Shown piece after piece: positions 7,866-16,184 of a DNA stretch of 28,057 bases (position 1 is the first letter of the stretch; every line of letters starts with the position of its first letter). Below the pieces are notes generated by a model that saw only the letters and a program-made list of their open reading frames with translations, had not been told where the DNA came from and made no database searches. Made by a program: the position numbers and the translations under genes. Source of the DNA: JBMYYR01 sp049609625 (GTDB lineage Bacteria > Bacteroidota > Bacteroidia > Flavobacteriales > CAJXXR01); NCBI GenBank assembly GCA_049609625.1, contig JBMYYR010000028.1:1-28057 (forward strand), given 5' to 3'.

Positions 7866-8597
7866 CTATGTGTTAGTTTCAGATTGCAATATTCCCGACT
7901 TCAAGACCTGTTCTGAGAGTTGTTCTATCGCTATTTTTTTGGAATATGATCGTGTTTTTTTCAGAATGATTCCGTTTTTCGAAAAACCCATTTCATATTC
8001 TTTCTGGGCTCCATCATCATGTTCTTCGATAAGCACAAAGGCGGCGTTCCATTTGTTTTTATCTACAGCTTCCAGTAGTTCATTTTTGTAAGAAATTACC
8101 TGTGTCTCTAGCTGACTCAAATCTATAGGTTGCAGTACTTTATTGTGTAAAAATTGCTTAGTAAATGCCCATCCAAAATCTAAATATATCGCTCCAATAA
8201 ACGCCTCAAGTACATCGCCCAAAATAGAGTTACTGAGCTGAGCTTGTGTTGTAGAGCGAATAAAATCAGTTAAAGCAAATTGTTTACCCAGTGTGTTTAG
8301 GTGTTTTCTACTAGCTAACTTTGCTTTCAAAATGGTTAGTTTCCCTTCAGAATAGTTAGGTCGTTGTTCAAAAAGCCAATGGGTAATGACAGCTCCAAGA
8401 ATAGAGTCTCCTAAAAATTCTAATCGCTGAAAATTTTCTTTGGGTTCTGCTGATAAAGATTTATGGGTAAATGCACTCATATAGAGCGACTTATCTTTTG
8501 GATATCTACCTATATGGTCAAAAATAAAGACATCAAATGAATCTACTTGCTTAGATTTGGCAAAAAAACGTTTGAGCTTTCCGAAAGCTAGTTTCAA
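7866..8597 (-). CDS. rnc: Ribonuclease III
   Basis: 243 aa, normal for RNase III. The endonuclease domain (about residues 20-155) holds the family signature RLEFLGDS (58-65) with metal-binding Glu60 and Asp64, and the second acidic pair in ILGDVLEAFIGAIYLD (Asp128, Glu131). The C-terminal part (about 170-243) fits a double-stranded-RNA-binding domain. It cleaves structured RNA, chiefly 16S/23S rRNA precursors, as a homodimer in the cytoplasm. It sits 12 bp downstream of fabF, and acpP-fabF-rnc is a widespread bacterial gene order, so all three are likely co-transcribed. All catalytic residues are present. The C-terminal RNA-binding half is the more divergent part. Confidence 0.96.
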   Translation of the reverse strand: MKLAFGKLKRFFAKSKQVDSFDVFIFDHIGRYPKDKSLYMSAFTHKSLSAEPKENFQRLEFLGDSILGAVITHWLFEQRPNYSEGKLTILKAKLASRKHLNTLGKQFALTDFIRSTTQAQLSNSILGDVLEAFIGAIYLDFGWAFTKQFLHNKVLQPIDLSQLETQVISYKNELLEAVDKNKWNAAFVLIEEHDDGAQKEYEMGFSKNGIILKKTRSYSKKIAIEQLSEQVLKSGILQSETNT

Positions 8598-8609
8598 GAT
8601 TTATAGACT

Positions 8610-9863
8610 TTATTTATAAGCTTTGAAAATAACTGAGGCATTGTGGCCTCCAAATCCAAAGGTGTTTGAAAGTGCTGCACGAACCGATTTTTCCTGAGCT
8701 TTGTTGAGCGTAAAGTTCAGTTTATTGTCTAAATTTTCGTCTTCGGTTTTGTGGTTGATGGTTGGCGGAATGATACTGTTGCGCACGGCCAAAATGGAGG
8801 CAATAGCTTCTATAGCACCAGCTGCGCCAAGTAAGTGTCCTGTCATCGACTTGGTTGAACTAATGTTGATGTCGTATGCGTGGTCTGCAAACACTTCTTT
8901 AATCGCTTTAGATTCTGCAATATCTCCCAATGGTGTTGATGTGCCGTGTACATTCACGTAATCAATTTCATCGGCAGTCATGCCAGCATCTTCTAAAGCA
9001 TTGTTCATTACCAAAATAGCTCCTTTTCCTTCTGGATGTGGTGCAGTGAGGTGGTGTGCGTCGGCAGAAAGTCCTGCTCCTGCAACTTCAGCATAGATTT
9101 TTGCACCACGCTTTTTGGCATGTTCGTATTCTTCTAAAATTAGGGCTCCTGCCCCTTCGCCAAGTACAAATCCATCTCTTTCCTTATCAAAAGGACGAGA
9201 TGCTGTCTCGGGCGAGTCGTTTCTAGTCGACAAGGCTTTCAAGGCATTAAAACCTCCTATACCAGCTTCATTTACAGAAGCTTCTGAACCTCCTGTAACA
9301 ACAACATCAGCTTTTCCTAATCGGATATAATTGAAAGCATCAATAATTGCGTTTGTAGATGAGGCACAGGCAGATACTGTTGTAAAATTCGGCCCTCGGA
9401 AACCATGTTTGATGGAAATTAATCCGCCAGCAATGTCTCCAATCATTTTTGGAATAAAAAATGGATTGTATTTTGGTTGCCCATCCCCTTCCACAAAGTT
9501 TTTAACTTCGTTGTAAAACGTGTAGATCCCTCCTATTCCAGATCCCCAAATTACTCCAATTCGATCTTTATCCACATCATCAACATCGGTCAAGCCGGCA
9601 TCAGCAATAGCTTCGTCGCTAGCAACCATAGCATACTGCGCAAAAGGATCCATTTTTCGGGCTTCCTTTCTATTGATGAAATCAGTCGGGTTAAAGTCTT
9701 TTACCTCGCAAGCAAATTTCGTTTTGAACTGTGTTGCATCAAATTTGGTAATCGGAGCGGCACCACTAAGACCATTACACAAGGATGACCAATAGCTATT
9801 GACATCATTTCCGATTGGAGTCAGAGCTCCGAGTCCAGTAACAACTACGCGTTTTAGTTCCAT
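8610..9863 (-). CDS. fabF: Beta-ketoacyl-ACP synthase II
   Basis: 417 aa, the normal length. It is a thiolase-fold condensing enzyme that elongates acyl-ACP with malonyl-ACP in type II fatty-acid synthesis. The catalytic triad is complete: nucleophile Cys166 in TTVSACASS, His306 in VNVHGTSTPLGD and His343 in STKSMTGHLLGAAG, with the accompanying Lys338. The start MELKRVVVTGLGALTPIG matches the family. The gene lies 85 bp downstream of acpP, its substrate carrier, with a strong hairpin/T-run between them, and 12 bp upstream of rnc. Confidence 0.98.
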   Translation of the reverse strand: MELKRVVVTGLGALTPIGNDVNSYWSSLCNGLSGAAPITKFDATQFKTKFACEVKDFNPTDFINRKEARKMDPFAQYAMVASDEAIADAGLTDVDDVDKDRIGVIWGSGIGGIYTFYNEVKNFVEGDGQPKYNPFFIPKMIGDIAGGLISIKHGFRGPNFTTVSACASSTNAIIDAFNYIRLGKADVVVTGGSEASVNEAGIGGFNALKALSTRNDSPETASRPFDKERDGFVLGEGAGALILEEYEHAKKRGAKIYAEVAGAGLSADAHHLTAPHPEGKGAILVMNNALEDAGMTADEIDYVNVHGTSTPLGDIAESKAIKEVFADHAYDINISSTKSMTGHLLGAAGAIEAIASILAVRNSIIPPTINHKTEDENLDNKLNFTLNKAQEKSVRAALSNTFGFGGHNASVIFKAYK

Positions 9864-9898
9864 GTGAATTTTGATTATAAATTAGTCTTTTTTGTGGT

Positions 9899-9941
9899 GA
9901 AAAAATTCTGTAAAGAGATGGAAATCATCTCTTTACAGAAT
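9899..9941 (-). terminator. Intrinsic terminator/attenuator between acpP and fabF
   Basis: A perfect 16-bp inverted repeat, ATTCTGTAAAGAGATG (9905-9920) and CATCTCTTTACAGAAT (9926-9941), encloses a 5-nt loop. Read on the minus strand it is followed at once by a run of T residues (9904 downwards), the form of a factor-independent terminator. It lies between acpP and fabF, so most transcripts probably stop after acpP, with some read-through into fabF-rnc. This would give the high carrier-protein level relative to the synthase. Confidence 0.8.
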
Positions 9942-9948
9942 AAATGGT

Positions 9949-10185
9949 TTAGTTTACAATTTTCTCAATATGTTCAATTGCTGCTCCAACAGTTAAAATG
10001 TTTTCAGCCTGATCGTCTGGGATTTGAATATCGAATTCTTTTTCAAATTCCATAATTAGTTCAACCGTGTCTAAAGAATCGGCTCCTAAATCGTTTGTAA
10101 AGCTAGCTTCGTTGTTCACTTCGTTTTCGTCTACGCCTAACTTGTCTACGATAATCGCTTTTACTTTTGATGCAATGTCTGACAT
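9949..10185 (-). CDS. acpP: Acyl carrier protein
   Basis: 78 aa, small and acidic. The phosphopantetheine attachment site is Ser37 in LGADSLDTVEL, followed by the conserved helix II (MEFEKEFDIQIPDDQAENI). It carries growing acyl chains in type II fatty-acid synthesis. It is the first gene of the acpP-fabF-rnc cluster and is divergent from purN, with a 182-bp shared upstream region. A TTTCTTTG (10233-10240, minus strand) matches the TAnnTTTG -7 consensus at seven of eight positions, but I see no good -33 TTG. Confidence 0.98.
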   Translation of the reverse strand: MSDIASKVKAIIVDKLGVDENEVNNEASFTNDLGADSLDTVELIMEFEKEFDIQIPDDQAENILTVGAAIEHIEKIVN

Positions 10186-10367
10186 TTGTTTCTAGTTTAA
10201 ATGGTTTCTTAAATAAGCTTCTTAATAATGTGCAAAGAAAAAAAAATAATTCTAAAAATAAAGATTTTTTTTCATCATCTTTGTGTGCATACTATTAATA
10301 TGTTCAACTTTTCACTTTGAGAAGTTGTTTCGGATGCAAATTTACAAAAAATACTTTATACACTTTT

Positions 10368-10949
10368 ATGCAAACTAATATTCTCATTTTTGCGTCGGGC
10401 TCTGGCTCTAATGCCGAACGTTTTGTAAGCTATTTTTCCAATCATCCACAGATTAAGATTGCTGGTATTGTGTGCAATCGGAAAGCTGCTTTTGTGTTCG
10501 AAAGAGCCAAAAAACTCAACACACCATCTTTCTATATCACTAAAAATCAATTACTTGAAGATGATTCAGAACTTTTTACTCTGCTCTCCACTTTGGCTAT
10601 CGATTATATTGTTTTGGCCGGATTTTTAGTAAAAATTCCTCGGTGGCTTATCGATAAGTTTCCGAATAAAATAATTAACATCCACCCGTCATTATTACCA
10701 AAATTTGGTGGAAAAGGCATGTATGGCATGCATGTTCATCGAGCTGTTTTGGCAGAAAAAGCGCAAGAATCTGGAATGACTATACATTTAGTAAATGAAG
10801 AATTTGATAAAGGAAAAATTCTTTTTCAGGCCAAAACACCTATTAAAGACAACATGAAAGCTGAAGATATTGCTAAGGCCGTCCAAAAGCTTGAATATTT
10901 ACATTATCCCGAAATTGTTGAATCTTATATCCTAAAGAAGAAAAAATAA
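10368..10949 (+). CDS. purN: Phosphoribosylglycinamide formyltransferase
   Basis: 193 aa with the chosen start. It transfers formyl from 10-formyl-THF to GAR in purine synthesis. An N-terminal IFASGSGSNAE loop binds the phosphoribosyl substrate. The conserved INIHPSLLPKFGG segment carries the catalytic Asn and His, and the Asp in FDKGKI completes the active site. A frame opening at 10317 would add 17 residues (MRSCFGCKFTKN...) with no family match, so I start at 10368, where MQTNILIFASGSGSNA aligns with known PurN N-termini. The stop shares one base with the start of the following NamZ-like gene (TAATG). Confidence 0.95.
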   Translation: MQTNILIFASGSGSNAERFVSYFSNHPQIKIAGIVCNRKAAFVFERAKKLNTPSFYITKNQLLEDDSELFTLLSTLAIDYIVLAGFLVKIPRWLIDKFPNKIINIHPSLLPKFGGKGMYGMHVHRAVLAEKAQESGMTIHLVNEEFDKGKILFQAKTPIKDNMKAEDIAKAVQKLEYLHYPEIVESYILKKKK

Positions 10950-12124
10950 TGCTTATACGATCTATTTTTATACTCCTATGTCTGTTGGTTTTAAATTGTT
11001 CGCAGGCTCAAAATCATAAGCTACCTCAACAAACTACTTCTGTTGGAAGTGCCATTTTACCAGCCGCCGAAGCTCAGTTCGGCACCTTGGTTGAGCGTAT
11101 CAAAACCAAACGCGTTGCCTTGGTTGCAAACCAAAGCTCGATGGTAAACCAAAACCATTTGGTAGATACTTTATGGCGTGTTGGTGTCGATATTAAACGT
11201 GTGTTTGCACCAGAACATGGCTTTAGAGGAACGCACAGTGCTGGCGAAAAGGTAGAGCATGCTATTGACTCAAAAACAGGACTTGAATTGGTTTCACTTT
11301 ATGGGGAAAACAAAAAACCAAAGCCAGAACAACTCAAAGATGTTGATGTTTTAGTATTTGATATTCAGGATGTTGGGCTTAGGTTCTACACTTACATCTC
11401 CACCCTTCATTATGTAATGGAAGCCTGTGCTGAGCATCAAATTAAGCTCATTGTGTTGGATCGCCCAAATCCAAATGCACATTATATAGATGGCCCAATG
11501 TTGAAAAAAAATTATCAATCTTTTGTCGGCATGCACCCCGTGCCAGTAGTTTATGGTATGACTATTGGCGAATATGCCCAGATGATCAACGGCGAAAACT
11601 GGCTAAAAGACGGCATTCAATGCGAACTCGAAGTCTTGATGTGCGAACATTATACCCATCAAAAAATCTATACATTGCCAGTGAAGCCTTCTCCAAATTT
11701 ACCAAACGATCAGTCCATCAACCTCTACCCTTCGCTTTGTTTTTTTGAAGGTACTTCTGTAAGCATTGGCCGAGGAACGCCATTTCCTTTTCAGGTTTTT
11801 GGTCACCCAGAATGGAGGTCTGATTTCAGCTTCACACCAACCAAAAATGAAGGCGCTAAATATCCAAAACATGAGCACACAGTCTGTTATGGTTTTGATT
11901 TGCGCTCCGAACCCAGGCTAAATCAACTTCATTTGACTTGGTTGATTGATGCCTATAACAAGAGTAAAGCTCCTTTTTTTAATGAGTTTTTCAACACTTT
12001 AGCTGGAAACTCAGACCTGCAAGAAAAAATAAAAGAAGGTAAATCTGACCACGAAATTCGCGCAAGCTGGAAATCAGACTTAGAAGCGTTTAAAAAAACA
12101 AGAGCTAACTATTTAATTTATTAG
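10949..12124 (+). CDS. NamZ-like exo-beta-N-acetylmuramidase (DUF1343, GH171)
   Basis: 391 aa. A hydrophobic signal sequence ends near NCSQAQ. It could be a lipoprotein (Cys17) but Asn in front of the Cys is atypical, so cleavage by signal peptidase I after SQA is equally possible. The mature protein has the DUF1343 marks: ALVANQSS (57-64), FAPEHGFRG (86-94), VFDIQDVGLRFYTY (136-149), LDRPNP (170-175) and YGMTIGEYA. Characterised members (NamZ) release MurNAc from the ends of peptidoglycan fragments in cell-wall recycling. A periplasmic or surface role fits the signal. It is translationally coupled to purN (TAATG); this pairing looks like operon convenience. Family is confident; exact specificity is inferred. 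Confidence 0.88.
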   Translation: MLIRSIFILLCLLVLNCSQAQNHKLPQQTTSVGSAILPAAEAQFGTLVERIKTKRVALVANQSSMVNQNHLVDTLWRVGVDIKRVFAPEHGFRGTHSAGEKVEHAIDSKTGLELVSLYGENKKPKPEQLKDVDVLVFDIQDVGLRFYTYISTLHYVMEACAEHQIKLIVLDRPNPNAHYIDGPMLKKNYQSFVGMHPVPVVYGMTIGEYAQMINGENWLKDGIQCELEVLMCEHYTHQKIYTLPVKPSPNLPNDQSINLYPSLCFFEGTSVSIGRGTPFPFQVFGHPEWRSDFSFTPTKNEGAKYPKHEHTVCYGFDLRSEPRLNQLHLTWLIDAYNKSKAPFFNEFFNTLAGNSDLQEKIKEGKSDHEIRASWKSDLEAFKKTRANYLIY

Positions 12125-12395
12125 AGGTTTCAACGAATTTAGATAGAACTAGATTGATTCGATATTTACGCAAGTATTTTGAACTTATTCTACTGACTAT
12201 AAGTTTTTTATACAAAATCCAACACCACCTTGATGAGCTAAAGCATAGCTTATCAACAGCGCTTTTTGACACAAGATTATCGCCCAACAACTGTTCTAAA
12301 AATTTACTCTAAAAAAACAAAAAAACCGATGCTTGTTCAAATGAATTTGAATAATTTGCCATCAAATTTAAACCCTCCAATTTCAACTAGATTTT
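12125..12395 (+). promoter_or_regulatory. Upstream region of the E1 gene with a palindrome between promoter-like boxes
   Basis: TTG at 12333-12335 is followed by TTCAAATGAATTTGAA (12336-12351), a perfect 7-bp inverted repeat around GA, and then by TAATTTG (12352-12358), one base short of TAnnTTTG. The palindrome therefore sits between candidate -33 and -7 elements, about 45 bp before the E1 start, where a dimeric repressor would block transcription. Nothing else convincing was found in this 271-bp gap. Confidence 0.35.
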
Positions 12396-14381
12396 ATGAC
12401 TATTTCATATCAACGTAAGGCTTTTTCAGATCAAGATTTATTGGCAATTTACAAAGCTATTTTATTACCTCGAATGGTCGAAGAGCGTATGCTAATCTTA
12501 CTCCGTCAAGGTCGAATTTCAAAATGGTTTGGAGGCATCGGTCAGGAAGCAATTGCTGTAGGAACTTCTTGGGCCATGGACAGCAATGAATATATGTTGC
12601 CTATGCACCGAAACTTAGGCGTTTTCACGACCAGAAAAGTGCCTTTACATAGACTTTTCGCTCAGTTTCAGGGCAAAAAAATGGGCTTCACAAAAGGGAG
12701 AGATCGTTCGTTTCATTTTGGCTCTCAGCCCCATCATTTGGTTGGAATGATTTCGCATCTGGGACCACAATTGGCTGTCGCTGATGGCATTGCTTTGGCC
12801 AATTTACTCAAAGAAAACAAGCAATCGACCTTAGTCTTTACGGGCGATGGCGGAACAAGTGAAGGCGATTTTCACGAAGCCCTAAACGTAGCCTCTGTTT
12901 GGGATTTGCCAGTCATTTTTGCTATCGAAAACAATGCCTACGGACTATCGACTCCAACTTCAGAACAATATCGATGTAAAGACCTAGCCGACAGAGCTCT
13001 AGGTTATGGCATGGCCTCGCGAATTGTTGACGGAAACAACATTCTGGAAGTTATCGAAACCATTCAAAGCATCAGAGCCGAGCAGAAACAACATCCAAAA
13101 CCCTATTTGGTTGAGTTCAAAACCTTTAGAATGCGTGGACACGAAGAAGCTTCCGGTACAAAATACGTTCCGAAAGACTTGATGGATACTTGGCAAAAGA
13201 AAGATCCTGTTCAAAACTATGAAGACTTTTTGATTCAGGAAAACATATTAGACACAGCTCAAATTGAGGCCTTAAAAACCGAATATAAAGCCCATGTTTT
13301 AGCCGAATGGGACTTGGCTTATCAGGCAGAAGCCGACTTGGGAGACGTCGCTTCAGAACTCCATGATGTTTTTGCGCCGCATAAACCGCAAATTATTGAT
13401 CCTGAATTAGATAATGTCAAAAATATTCGTTTTGTAGATGCCATTTCGGAAGGTCTAGGCATGGCAATGGAAAAACACGATGACCTTGTTATAATGGGTC
13501 AAGATATTGCCGAATATGGCGGTGTTTTCAAAATTACAGATGGCTTTGTTGAACGTTTTGGAAAAGCACGTGTGCGCAACACACCAATTTGCGAATCGTC
13601 GATACTTAGTGCCGCTTTGGGCTTGAGTATTTGCGGTATAAAATCGGTTGTAGAAATGCAATTTAGTGATTTTGTAAGCTCGGGTTTTAATCCGATTATT
13701 AATAATTTAGCCAAATCGCATTACCGCTGGGCGCAAAACGCCGATGTAGTTGTACGAATGCCTTGTGGTGCGGGTGTTGGTGCTGGGCCTTTTCATTCGC
13801 AAACCAACGAAGCTTGGTTTACTAAAACACCTGGCCTAAAAGTCGTTTATCCGGCAACGGCTACTGCCGCTAAAGGTCTACTCCTGTCGGCTATTGAAGA
13901 CCCAAATCCCGTTATGTTTTTTGAGCACAAAGCCTTGTATAGATCTGTTTATGAGGATGTTCCATCAAACTATTATCATACCGAAATTGGCAAAGCACAT
14001 TTGGTTTCGGAAGGACAACAAGCTAGTATAATAACCTACGGCATGGGGGTGCATTGGGCCTTAGATTATGCCAAAGCCCATCCCGAATTAAGCTTAGATA
14101 TTCTCGATCTTCAAAGCCTTGTACCTTTAGATCGTGATGCTATTTTTGATTCGGTAAAACGAACCGGAAAAGTACTTATTCTACATGAAGATTCGTTATT
14201 CTCGGGCATCGGCGGAGAGATTTCTGCCTTAATTACTGAACATTGTTTTGAATATCTTGACGCACCTATTATAAGGGTTGCTAGCCTAGATACACCCATA
14301 CCTTTTGCAGCCAGTCTTGAGAAAAATTACTTAGCTAATTCAAAATTAGAACAACAAATGGAGCTTTTGTTGGAGTACTAA
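12396..14381 (+). CDS. 2-oxoacid dehydrogenase E1, alpha and beta subunits fused (branched-chain type)
   Basis: 661 aa. The N-terminal half (about 1-325) is a thiamine-diphosphate E1 alpha subunit with the cofactor motif GDG (150-152) ... ENN (178-180) and substrate-side segments such as MHRNLGVF and RMRGHEEASG. The C-terminal half (about 345-661) is a transketolase-type E1 beta subunit (DAISEGLGMAMEKHDDLVIM, ICESSILSAALGLSICGIKSVVEMQF, GGEISALI). Fused alpha/beta E1 proteins of this length occur in Bacteroidota. The enzyme decarboxylates a 2-oxo acid, most likely branched-chain (2-oxoisovalerate type), and passes the acyl group to an E2 lipoyl protein. No E2 gene is in this window; an E3 (lpdA) lies 11 kb away on the opposite strand. 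Pyruvate rather than branched-chain substrate cannot be excluded. Confidence 0.92.
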   Translation: MTISYQRKAFSDQDLLAIYKAILLPRMVEERMLILLRQGRISKWFGGIGQEAIAVGTSWAMDSNEYMLPMHRNLGVFTTRKVPLHRLFAQFQGKKMGFTKGRDRSFHFGSQPHHLVGMISHLGPQLAVADGIALANLLKENKQSTLVFTGDGGTSEGDFHEALNVASVWDLPVIFAIENNAYGLSTPTSEQYRCKDLADRALGYGMASRIVDGNNILEVIETIQSIRAEQKQHPKPYLVEFKTFRMRGHEEASGTKYVPKDLMDTWQKKDPVQNYEDFLIQENILDTAQIEALKTEYKAHVLAEWDLAYQAEADLGDVASELHDVFAPHKPQIIDPELDNVKNIRFVDAISEGLGMAMEKHDDLVIMGQDIAEYGGVFKITDGFVERFGKARVRNTPICESSILSAALGLSICGIKSVVEMQFSDFVSSGFNPIINNLAKSHYRWAQNADVVVRMPCGAGVGAGPFHSQTNEAWFTKTPGLKVVYPATATAAKGLLLSAIEDPNPVMFFEHKALYRSVYEDVPSNYYHTEIGKAHLVSEGQQASIITYGMGVHWALDYAKAHPELSLDILDLQSLVPLDRDAIFDSVKRTGKVLILHEDSLFSGIGGEISALITEHCFEYLDAPIIRVASLDTPIPFAASLEKNYLANSKLEQQMELLLEY

Positions 14382-14508
14382 CTGGCTTTCAATACAGGTA
14401 AAAAAATACTAAGGCAGAGCACTGAATCAACACAGGGAGCTAAAAACAGAGGCTAAGAGCTCAACTACATTTAGGTACACAAAGCCTACTGCAAAAAATT
14501 GTAGAATA

Positions 14509-15108
14509 ATGCCAAATTTATTCAGAAACAAATATCGAATACCATCAGCACGACACCCCAATTGGGATTATAGATGGAATGCCGCCTATTTTATAACCAT
14601 TTGCACAGACAATAGAACGCACTATTTTGGAGAAATAAAAAATGGTCAAATGCAACTCTCCCACATAGGCGTCATTGCCGATTTGTTATGGTACGAAATA
14701 AAAAATCATGCGCAGTGCATTAAATTAGGTGCATTTGTAGTGATGCCCAATCATATACACGGTGTTTTGATATTGGATAATCCGGATAATGATGGTGGGA
14801 TCGATGATGTAAAGACAAGGGATGCCTTGTCTCTACATCAAAATAATCGCCAAAACGACCATCAATCCCAAAAATCCATTGGACAAAAACGACTACGAAA
14901 TCCTGGGAAAAATTCTATTTCAACCATTATTGGCGGATACAAATCTGCGGTAACCAAACACGCCAATCGATTGCATTATCCATTCAAATGGCAAGCCCGA
15001 TTTTACGACCACATTATTCGTGATGAAAAATCTTTTCACACGATTTCTAATTACATCAACAACAATCCGCAAAAATGGGACGAGGATAAATTCTACAATA
15101 AACCATGA
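14509..15108 (+). CDS. REP-associated tyrosine transposase (RAYT, Y1_Tnp/HUH family)
   Basis: 199 aa. The metal-binding HUH motif is His82-Ile-His84 in VVMPNHIHGVLIL, and the single catalytic tyrosine is most likely Tyr182 in ISNYINNNPQKW. The N-terminal pattern (RHPNWDYRWNAAYFITICT) and FYDHIIRDEKSF are typical of RAYTs, single-copy domesticated relatives of IS200/IS605 transposases that spread REP hairpins. Residues about 92-125 form a low-conservation linker. There the DNA is a 34-bp palindrome (14806-14839) encoding DDVKTRDALSLH. The gene stands alone between the E1 gene and DUF1801, with no flanking terminal repeats visible, consistent with domestication. It looks intact, with all catalytic residues present. 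Confidence 0.92.
   Translation: MPNLFRNKYRIPSARHPNWDYRWNAAYFITICTDNRTHYFGEIKNGQMQLSHIGVIADLLWYEIKNHAQCIKLGAFVVMPNHIHGVLILDNPDNDGGIDDVKTRDALSLHQNNRQNDHQSQKSIGQKRLRNPGKNSISTIIGGYKSAVTKHANRLHYPFKWQARFYDHIIRDEKSFHTISNYINNNPQKWDEDKFYNKP
14806..14839 (+). repeat. REP-like palindrome inside the RAYT coding sequence
   Basis: GATGTA (14806-14811), a single mismatched A, and AGACAAGG (14813-14820) pair with CCTTGTCT (14825-14832), a mismatched C and TACATC (14834-14839) around a GATG loop. That gives 14 base pairs with one A/C mismatch. It lies in frame in the variable linker of the transposase. RAYT enzymes act on REP hairpins of this size, so the gene may carry a copy of its own substrate. Confidence 0.75.
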
Positions 15109-15262
15109 TCGCAAAACATGAAAAAATAGCCAAAACTACCTAATACAAGCCTCTCTCCTAGCCCAGAGATAAATCATTGTGTTTTTAATTGAAGTCGCAT
15201 CCTAGATCATTCGTTGATTATCTATTTTACACAAAACTGCAGCAAAAATAGTCTATGGAATG

Positions 15263-15293
15263 TTGGCTTATTGTGGATTTTTTTGTAGTTTCG
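15263..15293 (+). promoter_or_regulatory. Candidate promoter for the DUF1801-VOC-DUF4097 run
   Basis: TTG (15263-15265), 20 bp, then TAGTTTCG (15286-15293), which matches TAnnTTTG at seven of eight positions. It lies 22 bp before the DUF1801 start codon. Confidence 0.35.
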
Positions 15294-15315
15294 GATTTCA
15301 AAACAAAAACACCAG

Positions 15316-15774
15316 ATGCCAAACAAATCCGACAGCCCAGAACACTATATAGAACAAGCACCCAACGAGCGAAAAGAAACTCTAAATACGCTCAGAAAAG
15401 TGATTATCGATAATTTGCCAACAGGTTTTGAGGAAGGCATTCAGTATAATATGATTGCTTATTATGTGCCGCACAGCATTTACCCTGATGGCTACCATTG
15501 CAAACCAGAAACGCCTTTACCTTTTATGAGTTTTGCGTCTCAAAAAAACTCTATCAACCTCTATCACAGCGGAATATATGCAAATTCGGAACTTTTAGAT
15601 TGGTTTGTTGGCGAATACCCAAAACACTGCAAACGCAAACTTGATATGGGAAAAAGCTGTATCCGGTTCAAAAAAATAGAAGAAATTCCGTTTGATTTAA
15701 TTGGAGAATTATGTCAAAAAATGTCAGTTCAACATTGGATTGAGTTATACGAAAAAACCATCAAGAAAAACTAA
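15316..15774 (+). CDS. DUF1801 (YdhG-like) domain protein
   Basis: 152 aa, all of it one DUF1801 domain. The N-terminal helices carry EHYIEQAPNERKETLNTLRKVI, followed by GFEEGIQYNMIAYYVP, then PLPFMSFASQKNSINLYHSG and the C-terminal LDMGKSCIRFKKIEEIP with a closing helix. These are conserved in the family, whose biochemical role is unsettled. There is no signal or membrane segment, so it should be cytoplasmic. The stop overlaps the next start (TAATG), coupling it to the VOC gene. I recognise the family only and assign no function. Confidence 0.85.
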   Translation: MPNKSDSPEHYIEQAPNERKETLNTLRKVIIDNLPTGFEEGIQYNMIAYYVPHSIYPDGYHCKPETPLPFMSFASQKNSINLYHSGIYANSELLDWFVGEYPKHCKRKLDMGKSCIRFKKIEEIPFDLIGELCQKMSVQHWIELYEKTIKKN

Positions 15775-16169
15775 TGAAAAAACGTGTTACAGGTATCGGC
15801 GGATTGTTTTTTAAGTCAGAAGATCCAAAAGCATCAAAAGCGTGGTATAAGAAGCATTTAGGTTTTGACACCGATGACTATGGCTGTACCTTTTGGTGGA
15901 AAGACAAAGAAGGTCAAGATAGCTCAAGCCAATGGAGTCCGTTTGCCAAAAACACAAGCTATTTCGAGCCATCGAAGAAAGATTTTATGTTCAATTATCG
16001 GGTAGAAAACTTGGATGAATTATTGGTCGAATTGAAAAAAGAAGGCGTGGCACTTGTTGGCGAGCCTGAGGTGTTTGAATATGGAAAATTTGCATGGATT
16101 TTGGATAACGAAGGCAACAAAATTGAACTTTGGGAACCGAAAGATCAGGTATTTAAATCAAAAAAATAA
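15774..16169 (+). CDS. VOC-superfamily (glyoxalase/bleomycin-resistance-like) protein
   Basis: 131 aa with two beta-alpha-beta-beta-beta modules: residues 4-60 (GIGGLFFKSEDPKASKAWYKKHLGF) and 68-122 (FMFNYRVENLDELLVELKKEGV, then FAWILDNEGNKIELWEP). Glu118 in NKIELWEP is the usual C-terminal metal ligand of the fold. The first-module metal His is not evident, since the strand there reads GIGGLFF, so a metal-dependent reaction is uncertain. The family covers glyoxalases, dioxygenases, drug-binding proteins and many small proteins of unknown activity. It is coupled to DUF1801 (TAATG) and 15 bp upstream of the DUF4097-like gene. Confidence 0.85.
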   Translation: MKKRVTGIGGLFFKSEDPKASKAWYKKHLGFDTDDYGCTFWWKDKEGQDSSSQWSPFAKNTSYFEPSKKDFMFNYRVENLDELLVELKKEGVALVGEPEVFEYGKFAWILDNEGNKIELWEPKDQVFKSKK

Positions 16170-16184
16170 AAACCACAACAGATT

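Noticed and set aside
9477..9788. Plus-strand frames opposite fabF
   Set aside because: They lie on the complementary strand of a fully supported condensing enzyme and show no domain.
10317..10367. Longer N-terminus for purN starting at 10317
   Set aside because: The extra 17 residues match nothing in the family, while MQTNILIFASGSGSNA at 10368 fits known PurN starts.
12232..12254. Hairpin after the NamZ-like gene as a terminator
   Set aside because: GATGAGCT/AGCTTATC has a wobble pair and the T run begins only after several other bases; too weak to call.
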